Part shown: positions 56,401-64,000 of the stretch, piece by piece | Layout: every line of letters starts with the position of its first letter | Position numbering within the stretch: the stretch's first letter is position 1 | DNA from: Paenibacillus taichungensis | GTDB taxonomy: Bacteria > Bacillota > Bacilli > Paenibacillales > Paenibacillaceae | Direction: 5' to 3' | Assembly: GCF_003287275.1 (NCBI RefSeq) | Contig: NZ_QEVW01000001.1 | Coordinates: 405,419 to 469,418, forward strand | Length of the DNA: 64,000 bases | Made by a program: the position numbers and the translations under genes | Notes under the pieces: model-generated | The model's database searches: none | The model's input: the letters and a program-made list of their open reading frames with translations, nothing else | What the model was told of the DNA's origin: nothing

Positions 56401-57527
56401 ATTTGCGGGTATGCAACAAACGTGTGATTGAATCGCTTATTCAGGCGGGAGCCTTTGACACATTGCCTGGGCACCGCGCCCAATTACTGGCGATGCTGGA
56501 TGAAACGGTGGAAGCCGCTCTGAAATGGCGCAAGGAACGCGAGGATCTACAAATTCAATTGTTTGATTTTGTCGAGACCCCGAACTGGGAGATTGAATAT
56601 CCCGAAATTCCGCCTTATTCCGGGAGTCAGCAGTTGGAGCTGGAACGTGAACTGTTAGGTTTGTATCTGTCTGGTCATCCACTGGATGACTACGAAGATG
56701 TGCTTGAATCCAGCGGCGCAGATCGCATTATGGAGCTGACTGAAGCGGCTGACGATACGATGGCCGTCGCAGCTGGGATGGTTGTGTCTGTGAAGTCGAT
56801 TACGACGAAACAGGGCAAGGCTATGGCGTTCATGGAGCTGGAAGACCAGATCGAACGCTGTGAAGTGGTTCTCTTTCCCGAAGTATGGCGGCGAAGCCAG
56901 CAACATGTTGGGAAAGGTGAACTGCTCGTCGTGCGTGCCAAGGTGCAGCAGCAGGACGAAGGGTTCAAGCTGCTGGCTGAGGAAGTGGCGCCGTTGTCAC
57001 CGGCGGCACTGGAACAGCAGCTGCGCAGCCGCGAACGGCGCGGTAAGCCCGGCAGCGGCAGTGCTTCGCGCCCGACGGCTTCGCCACGGCAGGCGGCTGG
57101 CGCGGGAGCCGGAGCACAGCGCAGCAGCTCAGGCGTGAGTGCTGGAGCTGCACGCAGCAGCGGAAGCCAGGGCCCGGCAGCGACGCACAGCGCTGCGGGT
57201 GAACCAGGTGCGGCCAATGCCAGTGAGGCCGCTTCCGTGGCTCGACGTGCCGCTGAGGCCGCTGGCGGCACGGAGCAGAGCCGTGGGCCGCGAGCAGTGG
57301 AGCAGCGAGTGTTCGTGAAGATCACCCCGCAGGCGGAGAATCCAGAGCTTCTGGCCCGACTAAAACAATTGCTTCAGCGGCATTCGGGTCCGGTGGCGAC
57401 GGTGCTCTTCTATGAACAGCAGCAGAAGCTACTTGCATTGAGTGATGCCTACCGGATTAAACCTTCGCCCTCTTTATTCTCCGAGATGGAGAAGATGCTG
57501 GGTGATGGCACAGTCAAAATAAAATAA
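53433..57527 (+). CDS. dnaE: DNA polymerase III alpha subunit DnaE, enlarged
   Basis: DnaE is the second replicative polymerase of Bacillota, extending primers on the lagging strand beside PolC. The ATG at 53433 follows AAAGGAAG by seven bases. The PHP domain (HLHVHSEYSLLDG, LTDHG) is at the N-terminus. The polymerase carries the catalytic aspartates in MPDIDIDFSDERR and the PGRGSSAGS and PGPMEFI motifs, followed by the helix-hairpin-helix region and an OB-like domain. At 1364 residues it is about 250 longer than the Bacillus protein. Two insertions explain this: about 817-948, acidic and Ser/Glu/Asp-rich, and about 1201-1290, Ala/Gly/Ser-rich and coded by very GC-rich DNA. Catalytic motifs are intact. 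Confidence 0.95.
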   Translation: MSSFVHLHVHSEYSLLDGAARIPDLVNKAADLGMTTLALTDHGVMYGAIPFYKACVERGIKPIIGCEAYMTAGSRKERGSRKDQPIHHLILLAKNMTGYRNLMKLCSIGHLEGFHYKPRIDMESLAAHHEGIICLSACLGGEVPQHLLHGREEEAKRAALRYKNIFGADFYLELQDHGLSEQKRVNPQLIRLAAELDIPLVATNDAHYLSEEDAELQDVLICIGTGKTVDDENRLRIGTNQLYLKNEQEMARLFPHVPEALANTVRIAESCELQLEFGKSILPEYRPLPEGKTPSAYLRQLCEEGMEERYNESSRWTDTELRAELEQRLEYELRVIDSMGFSDYFLIVWDFIAYSHQQGIVTGPGRGSSAGSLVAYTLRITDVDPMKYNLLFERFLNPERISMPDIDIDFSDERRDEVIEYVAKKYGKAHVAQIITFGTMAARAAVRDVGRALNVPYGEVDKAAKLIPAQLGINIQRAMEATPELKALYETKPKTRELLDMAMKVEGMPRHASTHAAGVVISRDPLTDAVPLQEGSEGTALTQYSMENLESIGLLKMDFLGLRTLSIIERCLRWIGENGEIPDFRHIPDDDALTYEMLGRGDTMGIFQLESAGVRRVLKELKPSVFEDIISVLALYRPGPMEFISKYIQGKHGQIEVDYPHADLESILKDTYGIIVYQEQIMQIASRMAGFSLGEADLLRRAVSKKKREVLDLERGHFVQGSLKQGYSEAEADLVYDMIVKFANYGFPRAHAAAYGVLAFQTAYLKAHYPIHFMASMLTAVMGSHRKVAEYVVECRRMDIEVLPPDVNESGILFTPVLTSSSKTSADQAAETQRLEGEQGENGTASPTMAHAVHDDYYSGQAEYGEAPLPDDPGPAPDEDGSSYEWQAATTVPEHTEDRINSGVVTVSTAERLHGTGKEGASHSEQHEMSAVQEKDGLSVQNSDADTATGAIRFGLAAVKNVGTQAMESIMIVRQERPFDSLLDFCRRVDLRVCNKRVIESLIQAGAFDTLPGHRAQLLAMLDETVEAALKWRKEREDLQIQLFDFVETPNWEIEYPEIPPYSGSQQLELERELLGLYLSGHPLDDYEDVLESSGADRIMELTEAADDTMAVAAGMVVSVKSITTKQGKAMAFMELEDQIERCEVVLFPEVWRRSQQHVGKGELLVVRAKVQQQDEGFKLLAEEVAPLSPAALEQQLRSRERRGKPGSGSASRPTASPRQAAGAGAGAQRSSSGVSAGAARSSGSQGPAATHSAAGEPGAANASEAASVARRAAEAAGGTEQSRGPRAVEQRVFVKITPQAENPELLARLKQLLQRHSGPVATVLFYEQQQKLLALSDAYRIKPSPSLFSEMEKMLGDGTVKIK

Positions 57528-58084
57528 TAGGCTTTCATGTTTTAATTGTTTTCTTAATTCAAAGCCGCTAACGAACCACCGCGTTTTAAAAGGCGGATGA
57601 TCGTGAAATGCAAAGTTTGACGAACTTTAGTGACGTTGGTCCGGTACAAAGCTGTGGCCCGACCTATAACATGACGAAATAACATCTCTGTGATTCGTTA
57701 AACCGCAGTTCTGTGGAAATGAGAGCTAATAGCGTGTGCTGGATTCGTTAGGTTCGAATCGAATAAAATTAAAAAAGTGTCTCAGGCCATGCTCATGACT
57801 TTGGGACACCCCTCATATTCCCAATGATGAAACCAGCTTGGCCAACTGCCGAGCTGGTTTTTTTGTATTTATTTTACCAATTCCATCAGGGATGCAGGTG
57901 GAGGAGATATTGGACGAACAAGAGTGTAATATGTGAATATTTTTGCATAATTTATAGGGTAAGCAGATTGCCATAACGAATGCACATTCCGCATTTTTTA
58001 TGAACATTTTGCGAGTTTGCCGCATACACTTGAGAACACCGAAGGACCTGAGGTCCTTGGGGGAGCGATGCGGGAGGTCGAGAT
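57528..58084 (+). other. Long intergenic region after dnaE
   Basis: No convincing gene. It contains GATTCGTTA twice (57692-57700 and 57742-57750, exactly 50 bases apart) with an inverted-sense TAACGAA at 57569-57575, a weak hairpin GTGTCTCA/TGGGACAC (57776-57808) and a good terminator (57831-57865). Confidence 0.5.
57831..57865 (+). terminator. Terminator downstream of dnaE
   Basis: ACCAGCT (57832-57838) pairs with AGCTGGT (57852-57858), followed by seven T. It lies 300 bases after the dnaE stop. Confidence 0.8.
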
Positions 58085-58576
58085 ATGTCATATGAAATCG
58101 TAGAAGCCATGCTGGCCCGGCGGGGTGTACAGATTGATGCAATCGCGGAAATTGTATATCGTCTGCAAAAAGGGTACCACCCGGAACTGACTATGGATGA
58201 CTGTGTCACGAGTGTAAAATCAGTACTGCAGAAACGTGAGGTGCAATATACGCTATACACAGGTATAGCCCTCGACGAGCTTGCTGAGAAACGCCTTTTG
58301 CCGCAACCTTTGCAGGCAATTATGGAGGCGGATGAATCCCTGTATGGAGTGGACGAGACTCTTGCTCTTGGCATTACCCATGTATATGGTATGATCGGTT
58401 TAACCAGTTTTGGTTATCTGGATAAAGAAAAGATTGGTGTCATTCATGATCTGAACGAAGCAGGACCAGCTATACATGTTTTTCTGGACGACCTGGTTGC
58501 CGGGCTCGCCGCTGCTGCTTCTGCCCGAATTGCTCACAAAAATATTAAAGCCAAGAAATACCCATCGGATATCTGA
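58085..58576 (+). CDS. Phosphatidylglycerophosphatase A-like protein (YutG-like)
   Basis: PgpA-type enzymes dephosphorylate phosphatidylglycerol phosphate. The 163-residue product matches Bacillus YutG in outline: LLxRRGV-like start, a KREVQYTLYTGIALDELAEK segment, ADESLYGVDETLALGI, and HVFLDDLVAGLAAAASARIAH with the likely metal-binding Asp pair. GGGAGGT precedes the ATG. A short hairpin (58637-58658) downstream may be part of a terminator. Confidence 0.82.
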   Translation: MSYEIVEAMLARRGVQIDAIAEIVYRLQKGYHPELTMDDCVTSVKSVLQKREVQYTLYTGIALDELAEKRLLPQPLQAIMEADESLYGVDETLALGITHVYGMIGLTSFGYLDKEKIGVIHDLNEAGPAIHVFLDDLVAGLAAAASARIAHKNIKAKKYPSDI

Positions 58577-58861
58577 TTTTCTTCATTTGTGTTTTCATTC
58601 ATTTGGTATCTTTTGTTTGTTCAATGGAAGGTCATCCAGGGTAGCTATTGCTGCCCTGAGCGGCCTGCAATCCCTTTTTTAAAAAGGAAAGTCCTAGGAT
58701 CATTGCATCACCATATCGGTTATCCTCGCGGGACAAATGTCCCTCTAGATCTCGTTTTCTCCCCAAAGGTCCCGAACCCTTCCTTGCAGAAAAAAAGTGA
58801 GGTATGTTATCATTAGTCCAATATACGGGCTCTGAACATTAGCTTAGGGGGCGGACATGGC

Positions 58862-59050
58862 ATGTGGACGGTGATTTACATTGCACCGACAGCAAAGGTT
58901 GCGGACAAGATCAAGACCAAGCTTTCGGAAGAAGGTTTTCTGGTACAGACCCGTCCCATCAGTTTATCCAAGCAGCAATTTGAGATTCGCGTCCCTTCAG
59001 GGGAATTGGAAGAGGTTCAGGAAGTGCTGAATTCGATTCTGCATTCCTGA
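58862..59050 (+). CDS. Conserved small protein, unknown function
   Basis: A 62-residue protein (TVIYIAPTAKVADKIKTKLSEEGFLVQTR...) with a beta-alpha-beta pattern like small ferredoxin-like or ACT-like folds. I do not know a function. An AGGGGGCGG site lies upstream. Confidence 0.65.
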   Translation: MWTVIYIAPTAKVADKIKTKLSEEGFLVQTRPISLSKQQFEIRVPSGELEEVQEVLNSILHS

Positions 59051-59456
59051 TTCATTCGATATCAGACGTGCCTTGGCAGATGAAGAAGTACCAATGGTAC
59101 ATAAGGGACTGACCGCGTAAGCGGAGTGAGGAATCGACTTGCATGTATTGTATGCTGCTGTCCTTCCTTCTTTTTTTGTTAGGACAAGGACCGACCAGAT
59201 TGCTCCCAGAGACCCTACCAAGACAGATTCAAACATCGGCGCAACAATCTTTCGGTTATTGCAGGTAACATCAATCGTGCTGACAGAAGCCGCTGATCCT
59301 TGCCTTATACCGGCGGATTTTTTTGTTGTGAATGCTGGACAAGGCCCATGGCAGCGTATGGGTCGTAAGCGGTTTACCGCAGCGCGCGGATGAAGTTGCT
59401 ACATGCAACGAACTGCAGGTTGCGGCCATCAAATCAACGGCTGGAGAGGTGTAGTT
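59051..59456 (+). other. Long leader region upstream of accD
   Basis: About 400 bases without a recognised gene. Near 59288-59328 a weak hairpin (AAGCCGC...GCGGATTTTTTTG) could attenuate transcription into accDA. No FapR-type operator was recognised. Confidence 0.45.
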
Positions 59457-60350
59457 GTGTTCAAAGATATATTCCAGAAAAAACGGAAGTACGCCACCAT
59501 ACCTTCCGAGCGTGCGCTTCGTGGCGAAGGTCAGGAAGCTGGAGAACGTCCAAAACGTGAAATACCTGAAGGGCTTATGAACAAGTGCAGCAAATGCGGC
59601 ACGATTCAATATAGCAAGGAATTGGAAAAAAACTTAAAAGTATGTCCGGCTTGCGGTTACCATATGCGTTTGAACGCAATGGAACGCATTGCCATGGTTC
59701 TAGATGAGCAAGGGTTTGTGGAGCATGACGCTGATATGATCTCGGTTGATCCGCTTGACTTCCCTGGATATAGTAACAAACTGGAACAACAGCGCTTGAA
59801 GTCAGGACTGAAGGAAGCTGTCATTACGGGTGAGGGAACCATAGAAGGTTTGCCTGTGGTTGTTGCTGTCATGAGCTTCGACTTCTTTACAGGCAGTATG
59901 GGTTCGGTAGTAGGAGAGAAAATTACCCGTGCGATTGAGCATGCAATAGAGAAACATTTGCCTTTGATCATTTTCTCAACATCTGGGGGTGCCCGGATGC
60001 AAGAGAGTATTCTTAGCCTTATGCAAATGGCAAAAACAAGTGCGGCTTTGTCCCGTTTGGATGAACAGGGCGGTTTGTATATTTCGGTTATCACGGATCC
60101 GACGACAGGTGGAGTATCGGCTAGTTTTGCGAGCCTTGGTGATATCATTATTGCGGAGCCGGGAGCTGTATTTGGTTTCGCTGGAAGAATCGTGATTGAG
60201 CAGACGATCCGTCAGAAACTGCCTGATGATTTCCAAACGGCAGAATTTAATTTACAGCACGGCCAGCTGGACATGGTGGTCCATCGTAAAGAACTTCGAG
60301 CCACCCTTGGTAAGCTTCTAGACATGCATAGTGAAAAAGGAGGGGTCTAA
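59457..60350 (+). CDS. accD: Acetyl-CoA carboxylase carboxyltransferase beta subunit
   Basis: AccD and AccA form the carboxyltransferase that makes malonyl-CoA. The GTG at 59457 is chosen on GGAGAGGT six bases upstream and on alignment with the Bacillus start ([11 protein letters not shown]). The 297-residue product has the N-terminal zinc finger ([20 protein letters not shown], then CGYH) and the crotonase-like core with TSGGARMQE and [12 protein letters not shown]. It abuts accA. Confidence 0.96.
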   Translation: MFKDIFQKKRKYATIPSERALRGEGQEAGERPKREIPEGLMNKCSKCGTIQYSKELEKNLKVCPACGYHMRLNAMERIAMVLDEQGFVEHDADMISVDPLDFPGYSNKLEQQRLKSGLKEAVITGEGTIEGLPVVVAVMSFDFFTGSMGSVVGEKITRAIEHAIEKHLPLIIFSTSGGARMQESILSLMQMAKTSAALSRLDEQGGLYISVITDPTTGGVSASFASLGDIIIAEPGAVFGFAGRIVIEQTIRQKLPDDFQTAEFNLQHGQLDMVVHRKELRATLGKLLDMHSEKGGV

Positions 60351-61382
60351 ATGGCGGGTGAGTTGCCATATGAAGCGCCTCTGGTTGAGATGCGCAAAAA
60401 GATCGAAGAGCTCGTACAGTTTGGACAGGAAAAGGGTATTGACTTCACCGACGAAATTGCCCGCCTTGAAGAACGTTATCATAGACTCGAAGAAGAGATT
60501 TATTCCGGTATAACAGCTGCTCAGAAAATGCATCTGGCGCGGCATCAGCAGCGTCCGACGGCATTAGATCTGATCCAATTGATATTTACCGATTTCATTG
60601 AGTTGCACGGCGATCGCATGTTCGGAGATGATCTGGCGGTTGTTGGCGGACTGGCGAAGCTGAACGGAAAAACAGTAACGGTCATTGGCCAACAGCGGGG
60701 GAAAGATACGAAGGATAACATCGCCCGTTTTTTTGGGAGCGCACATCCGGAAGGATTCCGAAAAGGACTGCGCTTGATGAAGCAAGCGAACAAATTTGGT
60801 CGTCCAATTATTACCTTTGTTGATACTAAAGGGGCGTATCCGGGTAATACTGCTGAAGAGAGAGGTCAATCGGAAGCTATTGCCCGTAACCTGCTGGAAA
60901 TGGCGAAGCTCTCGGTGCCTGTTATTGTAGTGGTCATCGGCGAAGGTGGTAGCGGCGGGGCACTAGCTATGGCTGTGGGTAATCGTGTGTTGATGCTGGA
61001 GCATGCAATTTACTCTGCGATCTCTCCGAACGGTGCTGCTTCCATTCTTTGGAAAGATGCATCCAAGGCAGATCAGGCGGCCGAAGCGATGAAAATTACG
61101 GCCAAAGACCTTCTGGAGATGGAAGTCATTGAAGAAATAATCCCTGAGCCACGCGGCGGTGCTCATCGGGATTATGAAGAATCTGCGGCTGCAATAAGTG
61201 AGGCTTTGGTTCGTCATCTGGACGAGATGAAAGGATGGAGTGGTGACCAATTGAAACAGGATCGGTATGAGAAATTCCGTAAAATTGGATCAGTCACGTT
61301 TGAACCTGAAGTGCAGATTGAAGTCCCTCAAGTGCCTGTTGAAGTCGATACAGCAGGTAATTTGTCGGGAAATGCTGAATGA
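60351..61382 (+). CDS. accA: Acetyl-CoA carboxylase carboxyltransferase alpha subunit
   Basis: Partner of AccD. The start follows the accD stop directly, with GGAGGGG before it. The 343-residue product has [37 protein letters not shown] and [12 protein letters not shown]. It is about 18 residues longer than the Bacillus protein, through a C-terminal tail rich in Val, Glu and Pro. Confidence 0.96.
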   Translation: MAGELPYEAPLVEMRKKIEELVQFGQEKGIDFTDEIARLEERYHRLEEEIYSGITAAQKMHLARHQQRPTALDLIQLIFTDFIELHGDRMFGDDLAVVGGLAKLNGKTVTVIGQQRGKDTKDNIARFFGSAHPEGFRKGLRLMKQANKFGRPIITFVDTKGAYPGNTAEERGQSEAIARNLLEMAKLSVPVIVVVIGEGGSGGALAMAVGNRVLMLEHAIYSAISPNGAASILWKDASKADQAAEAMKITAKDLLEMEVIEEIIPEPRGGAHRDYEESAAAISEALVRHLDEMKGWSGDQLKQDRYEKFRKIGSVTFEPEVQIEVPQVPVEVDTAGNLSGNAE

Positions 61383-61487
61383 TGTGATGAATTTCCTATA
61401 CAAATGAGCAAAAGTATAGTAAATTTAATAGTTGGAAAAAGAAAAAGAGATAAAAAGATAGACCTTTAAAATCGGAGGAAACCCAAA

Positions 61488-62915
<1,428 letters not shown>

Positions 62916-62930
62916 TTGTGTTTGGACGAG

Positions 62931-62979
62931 AAGCAACAGGAATGAAGCAATGGGGCGTTTGCGTCCTGTTGCTTTTTTT
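62931..62979 (+). terminator. Terminator of pyk
   Basis: AGCAACAGGA pairs with TCCTGTTGCT (10 perfect pairs) followed by seven T. Confidence 0.95.
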
Positions 62980-63045
62980 CCATCTTTATGACACTTTAGC
63001 GCCGCTAGATACGTAAGAATTGGTATATCGAAGGAGGCCGGTAAC

Positions 63046-63552
63046 ATGCAACAACAGAGCAATGGCAGTTGGTACACGGCACGCCTTCGCGTGCGTTATC
63101 AAGAAAGTGATCAGATGGGTGTGGTCTATCACGCCAACTATTTGAATTGGTTTGAAATCGGTCGAACCGAGATGATTCGCCAAATGGGGTATACATATCG
63201 TAAAATGGAGGAACAGGGGTTACTGCTTCCGGTAACCGGACTGGATGTAAAATATCATAAACCTGCCCGGTATGATGATGACATCGTCATTTTCACCCGA
63301 ATTGCTGCATTTAGTGGTCTGCGACTGAACTATGAGTATGACATAAGGCGCATGACTCCAGACCTTAATGAGCAGATAGGCGTTGGGCAACGAGTGTGGT
63401 TATCTGAGGAGTCCCTTCCTGGTGAAAGGTTGGTTACAGGCTCTACCCAGCATGTATGGGTCAATGGGGACTGGAAGCCAGTCAGGCTGGATAAGGCAGC
63501 TTCTGAGCTCTACAGCGCGCTTGAGAAAGTGTGGCTTTCAGGAAAGGGGTAA
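63046..63552 (+). CDS. Acyl-CoA thioesterase, YbgC/4HBT hot-dog family
   Basis: A 168-residue hot-dog protein. The active-site signature YQESDQMGVVYHANYLNWFEIGR has the catalytic Asp of the 4-hydroxybenzoyl-CoA thioesterase family in the D-x-M-G-V-V-Y-H-A-N-Y motif. VKYHKPARYDDDI follows. Substrate probably acyl-CoA. GAAGGAGG precedes the ATG. It lies six bases before fxsA and forms an operon with it. Confidence 0.9.
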   Translation: MQQQSNGSWYTARLRVRYQESDQMGVVYHANYLNWFEIGRTEMIRQMGYTYRKMEEQGLLLPVTGLDVKYHKPARYDDDIVIFTRIAAFSGLRLNYEYDIRRMTPDLNEQIGVGQRVWLSEESLPGERLVTGSTQHVWVNGDWKPVRLDKAASELYSALEKVWLSGKG

Positions 63553-63558
63553 TACGTA

Positions 63559-63960
63559 ATGCGAAAATGGATGTGGGCCCTGCTATTAATCATTCCGGTG
63601 ATTGAACTGTATGGTTTCATTCTTATGAGTGACTGGATTGGAGCCGGAAAGACATTGCTTCTCATGATTCTCACGTCCTTGATCGGTATAGCAATGTTGC
63701 AGTTTGAAGGACGAAAAGTACTTATTGATGCCAAATCCGAGATGGAGCGCGGTAAGGTACCTGGAAGGAAAATGGTAGATGGACTATTTATTTTTGTCGG
63801 TGGTTTCCTGCTGCTGATTCCGGGATTTATCACAGATCTGATCGGTTTTACACTGTTGTTTCCAGTAACACGTTCAGTGTACCGCCTATTCTTCCTGGGC
63901 TGGTTGGAGAAGAAAATGAGAAACGGAAGTATTAAGTTTTATCGTGGTCCGAAGCAATAG
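63559..63960 (+). CDS. fxsA: FxsA family membrane protein
   Basis: A 133-residue protein with hydrophobic segments at about 7-24, 28-46, 75-95 and 98-112, and the family motifs IPVIELYGFI and GGFLLLIPGFITDLIG. In E. coli FxsA affects phage T7 exclusion by F plasmids; its role in Bacillota is unknown. AAAGGGG precedes the ATG. The C-terminus is basic. Confidence 0.9.
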   Translation: MRKWMWALLLIIPVIELYGFILMSDWIGAGKTLLLMILTSLIGIAMLQFEGRKVLIDAKSEMERGKVPGRKMVDGLFIFVGGFLLLIPGFITDLIGFTLLFPVTRSVYRLFFLGWLEKKMRNGSIKFYRGPKQ

Positions 63961-64000
63961 GAAATATCAGCATCAGTTAAAGAAAGGCACCGCTCATCAG

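Noticed and set aside
59139..59393. 84-residue open frame (TTG start) before accD
   Set aside because: Weak ribosome-binding site, odd composition and no recognisable family; more likely leader sequence by chance open.

Overview
The window looks like a chromosomal segment of a spore-forming, low-to-medium GC Bacillota, most likely a Paenibacillus. The grounds are sporulation genes (pdaA, cotJABC, a YjcZ-type small protein, ytrH/ytrI, five YheC/YheD-type genes), the Bacillus-type sufCDSUB order, the ytpI-ytoI-ytrIH-dnaE-accDA-pyk neighbourhood, and a lasso peptide precursor that closely resembles paeninodin of Paenibacillus dendritiformis. No rRNA, tRNA, CRISPR array or transposase was seen.

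Positions 1-9990. After the 3' end of an MFS transporter gene comes the most interesting region, a lasso peptide gene cluster: sulfotransferase, asparagine-synthetase-like cyclase (C), a 45-residue precursor (A) too short for most gene callers, an HPr-kinase-like peptide kinase (K), PqqD-like recognition protein (B1), transglutaminase-like leader peptidase (B2), nucleotidyltransferase (N) and ABC exporter (D). The predicted core is 23 residues, with a nine-residue Ala1-Asp9 ring and a C-terminal Ser that fits kinase modification. A sulfotransferase gene in the operon and a convergent APS kinase gene (PAPS supply) suggest a second, sulfate-based decoration. The cluster starts at a promoter with a perfect 19-bp palindrome between -35 and -10. 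A pair of mutually exclusive hairpins, the second a strong terminator, lies between A and K.

Positions 10000-34800. Housekeeping and sporulation genes: zinc-ribbon protein, PdaA, DegV, small membrane proteins, YunC, the methionine-salvage pair mtnK-mtnA, dps, the Fe-S operon sufCDSUB behind a promoter overlapped by a large Fur/PerR-like dyad, a cytoplasmic LytM-type peptidase, two HD-GYP proteins on either side of a fused MoaD-MoaE gene and a 5'-nucleotidase-like gene, radical SAM YfkAB, a CNNM/CorC-type membrane protein, and cotJABC.

Positions 34800-42700. A minus-strand group of four genes (ThDP-dependent decarboxylase/ligase, carboxymuconolactone-decarboxylase-like protein, STAS-like small protein, FabH-like enzyme with a degenerate catalytic triad) looks like an uncharacterised small-molecule or lipid pathway. 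It is followed by an oxidoreductase, a CHASE3 chemoreceptor and a HAD phosphatase.

Positions 42700-64000. Five tandem ATP-grasp genes of the YheC/YheD endospore coat family, then ylbF, ytoI/ytpI, ytrI/ytrH, a dnaE enlarged by two low-complexity insertions, a PgpA-type phosphatase, accD-accA directly followed by a short-form pyk without pfkA between them, a hot-dog thioesterase and fxsA.
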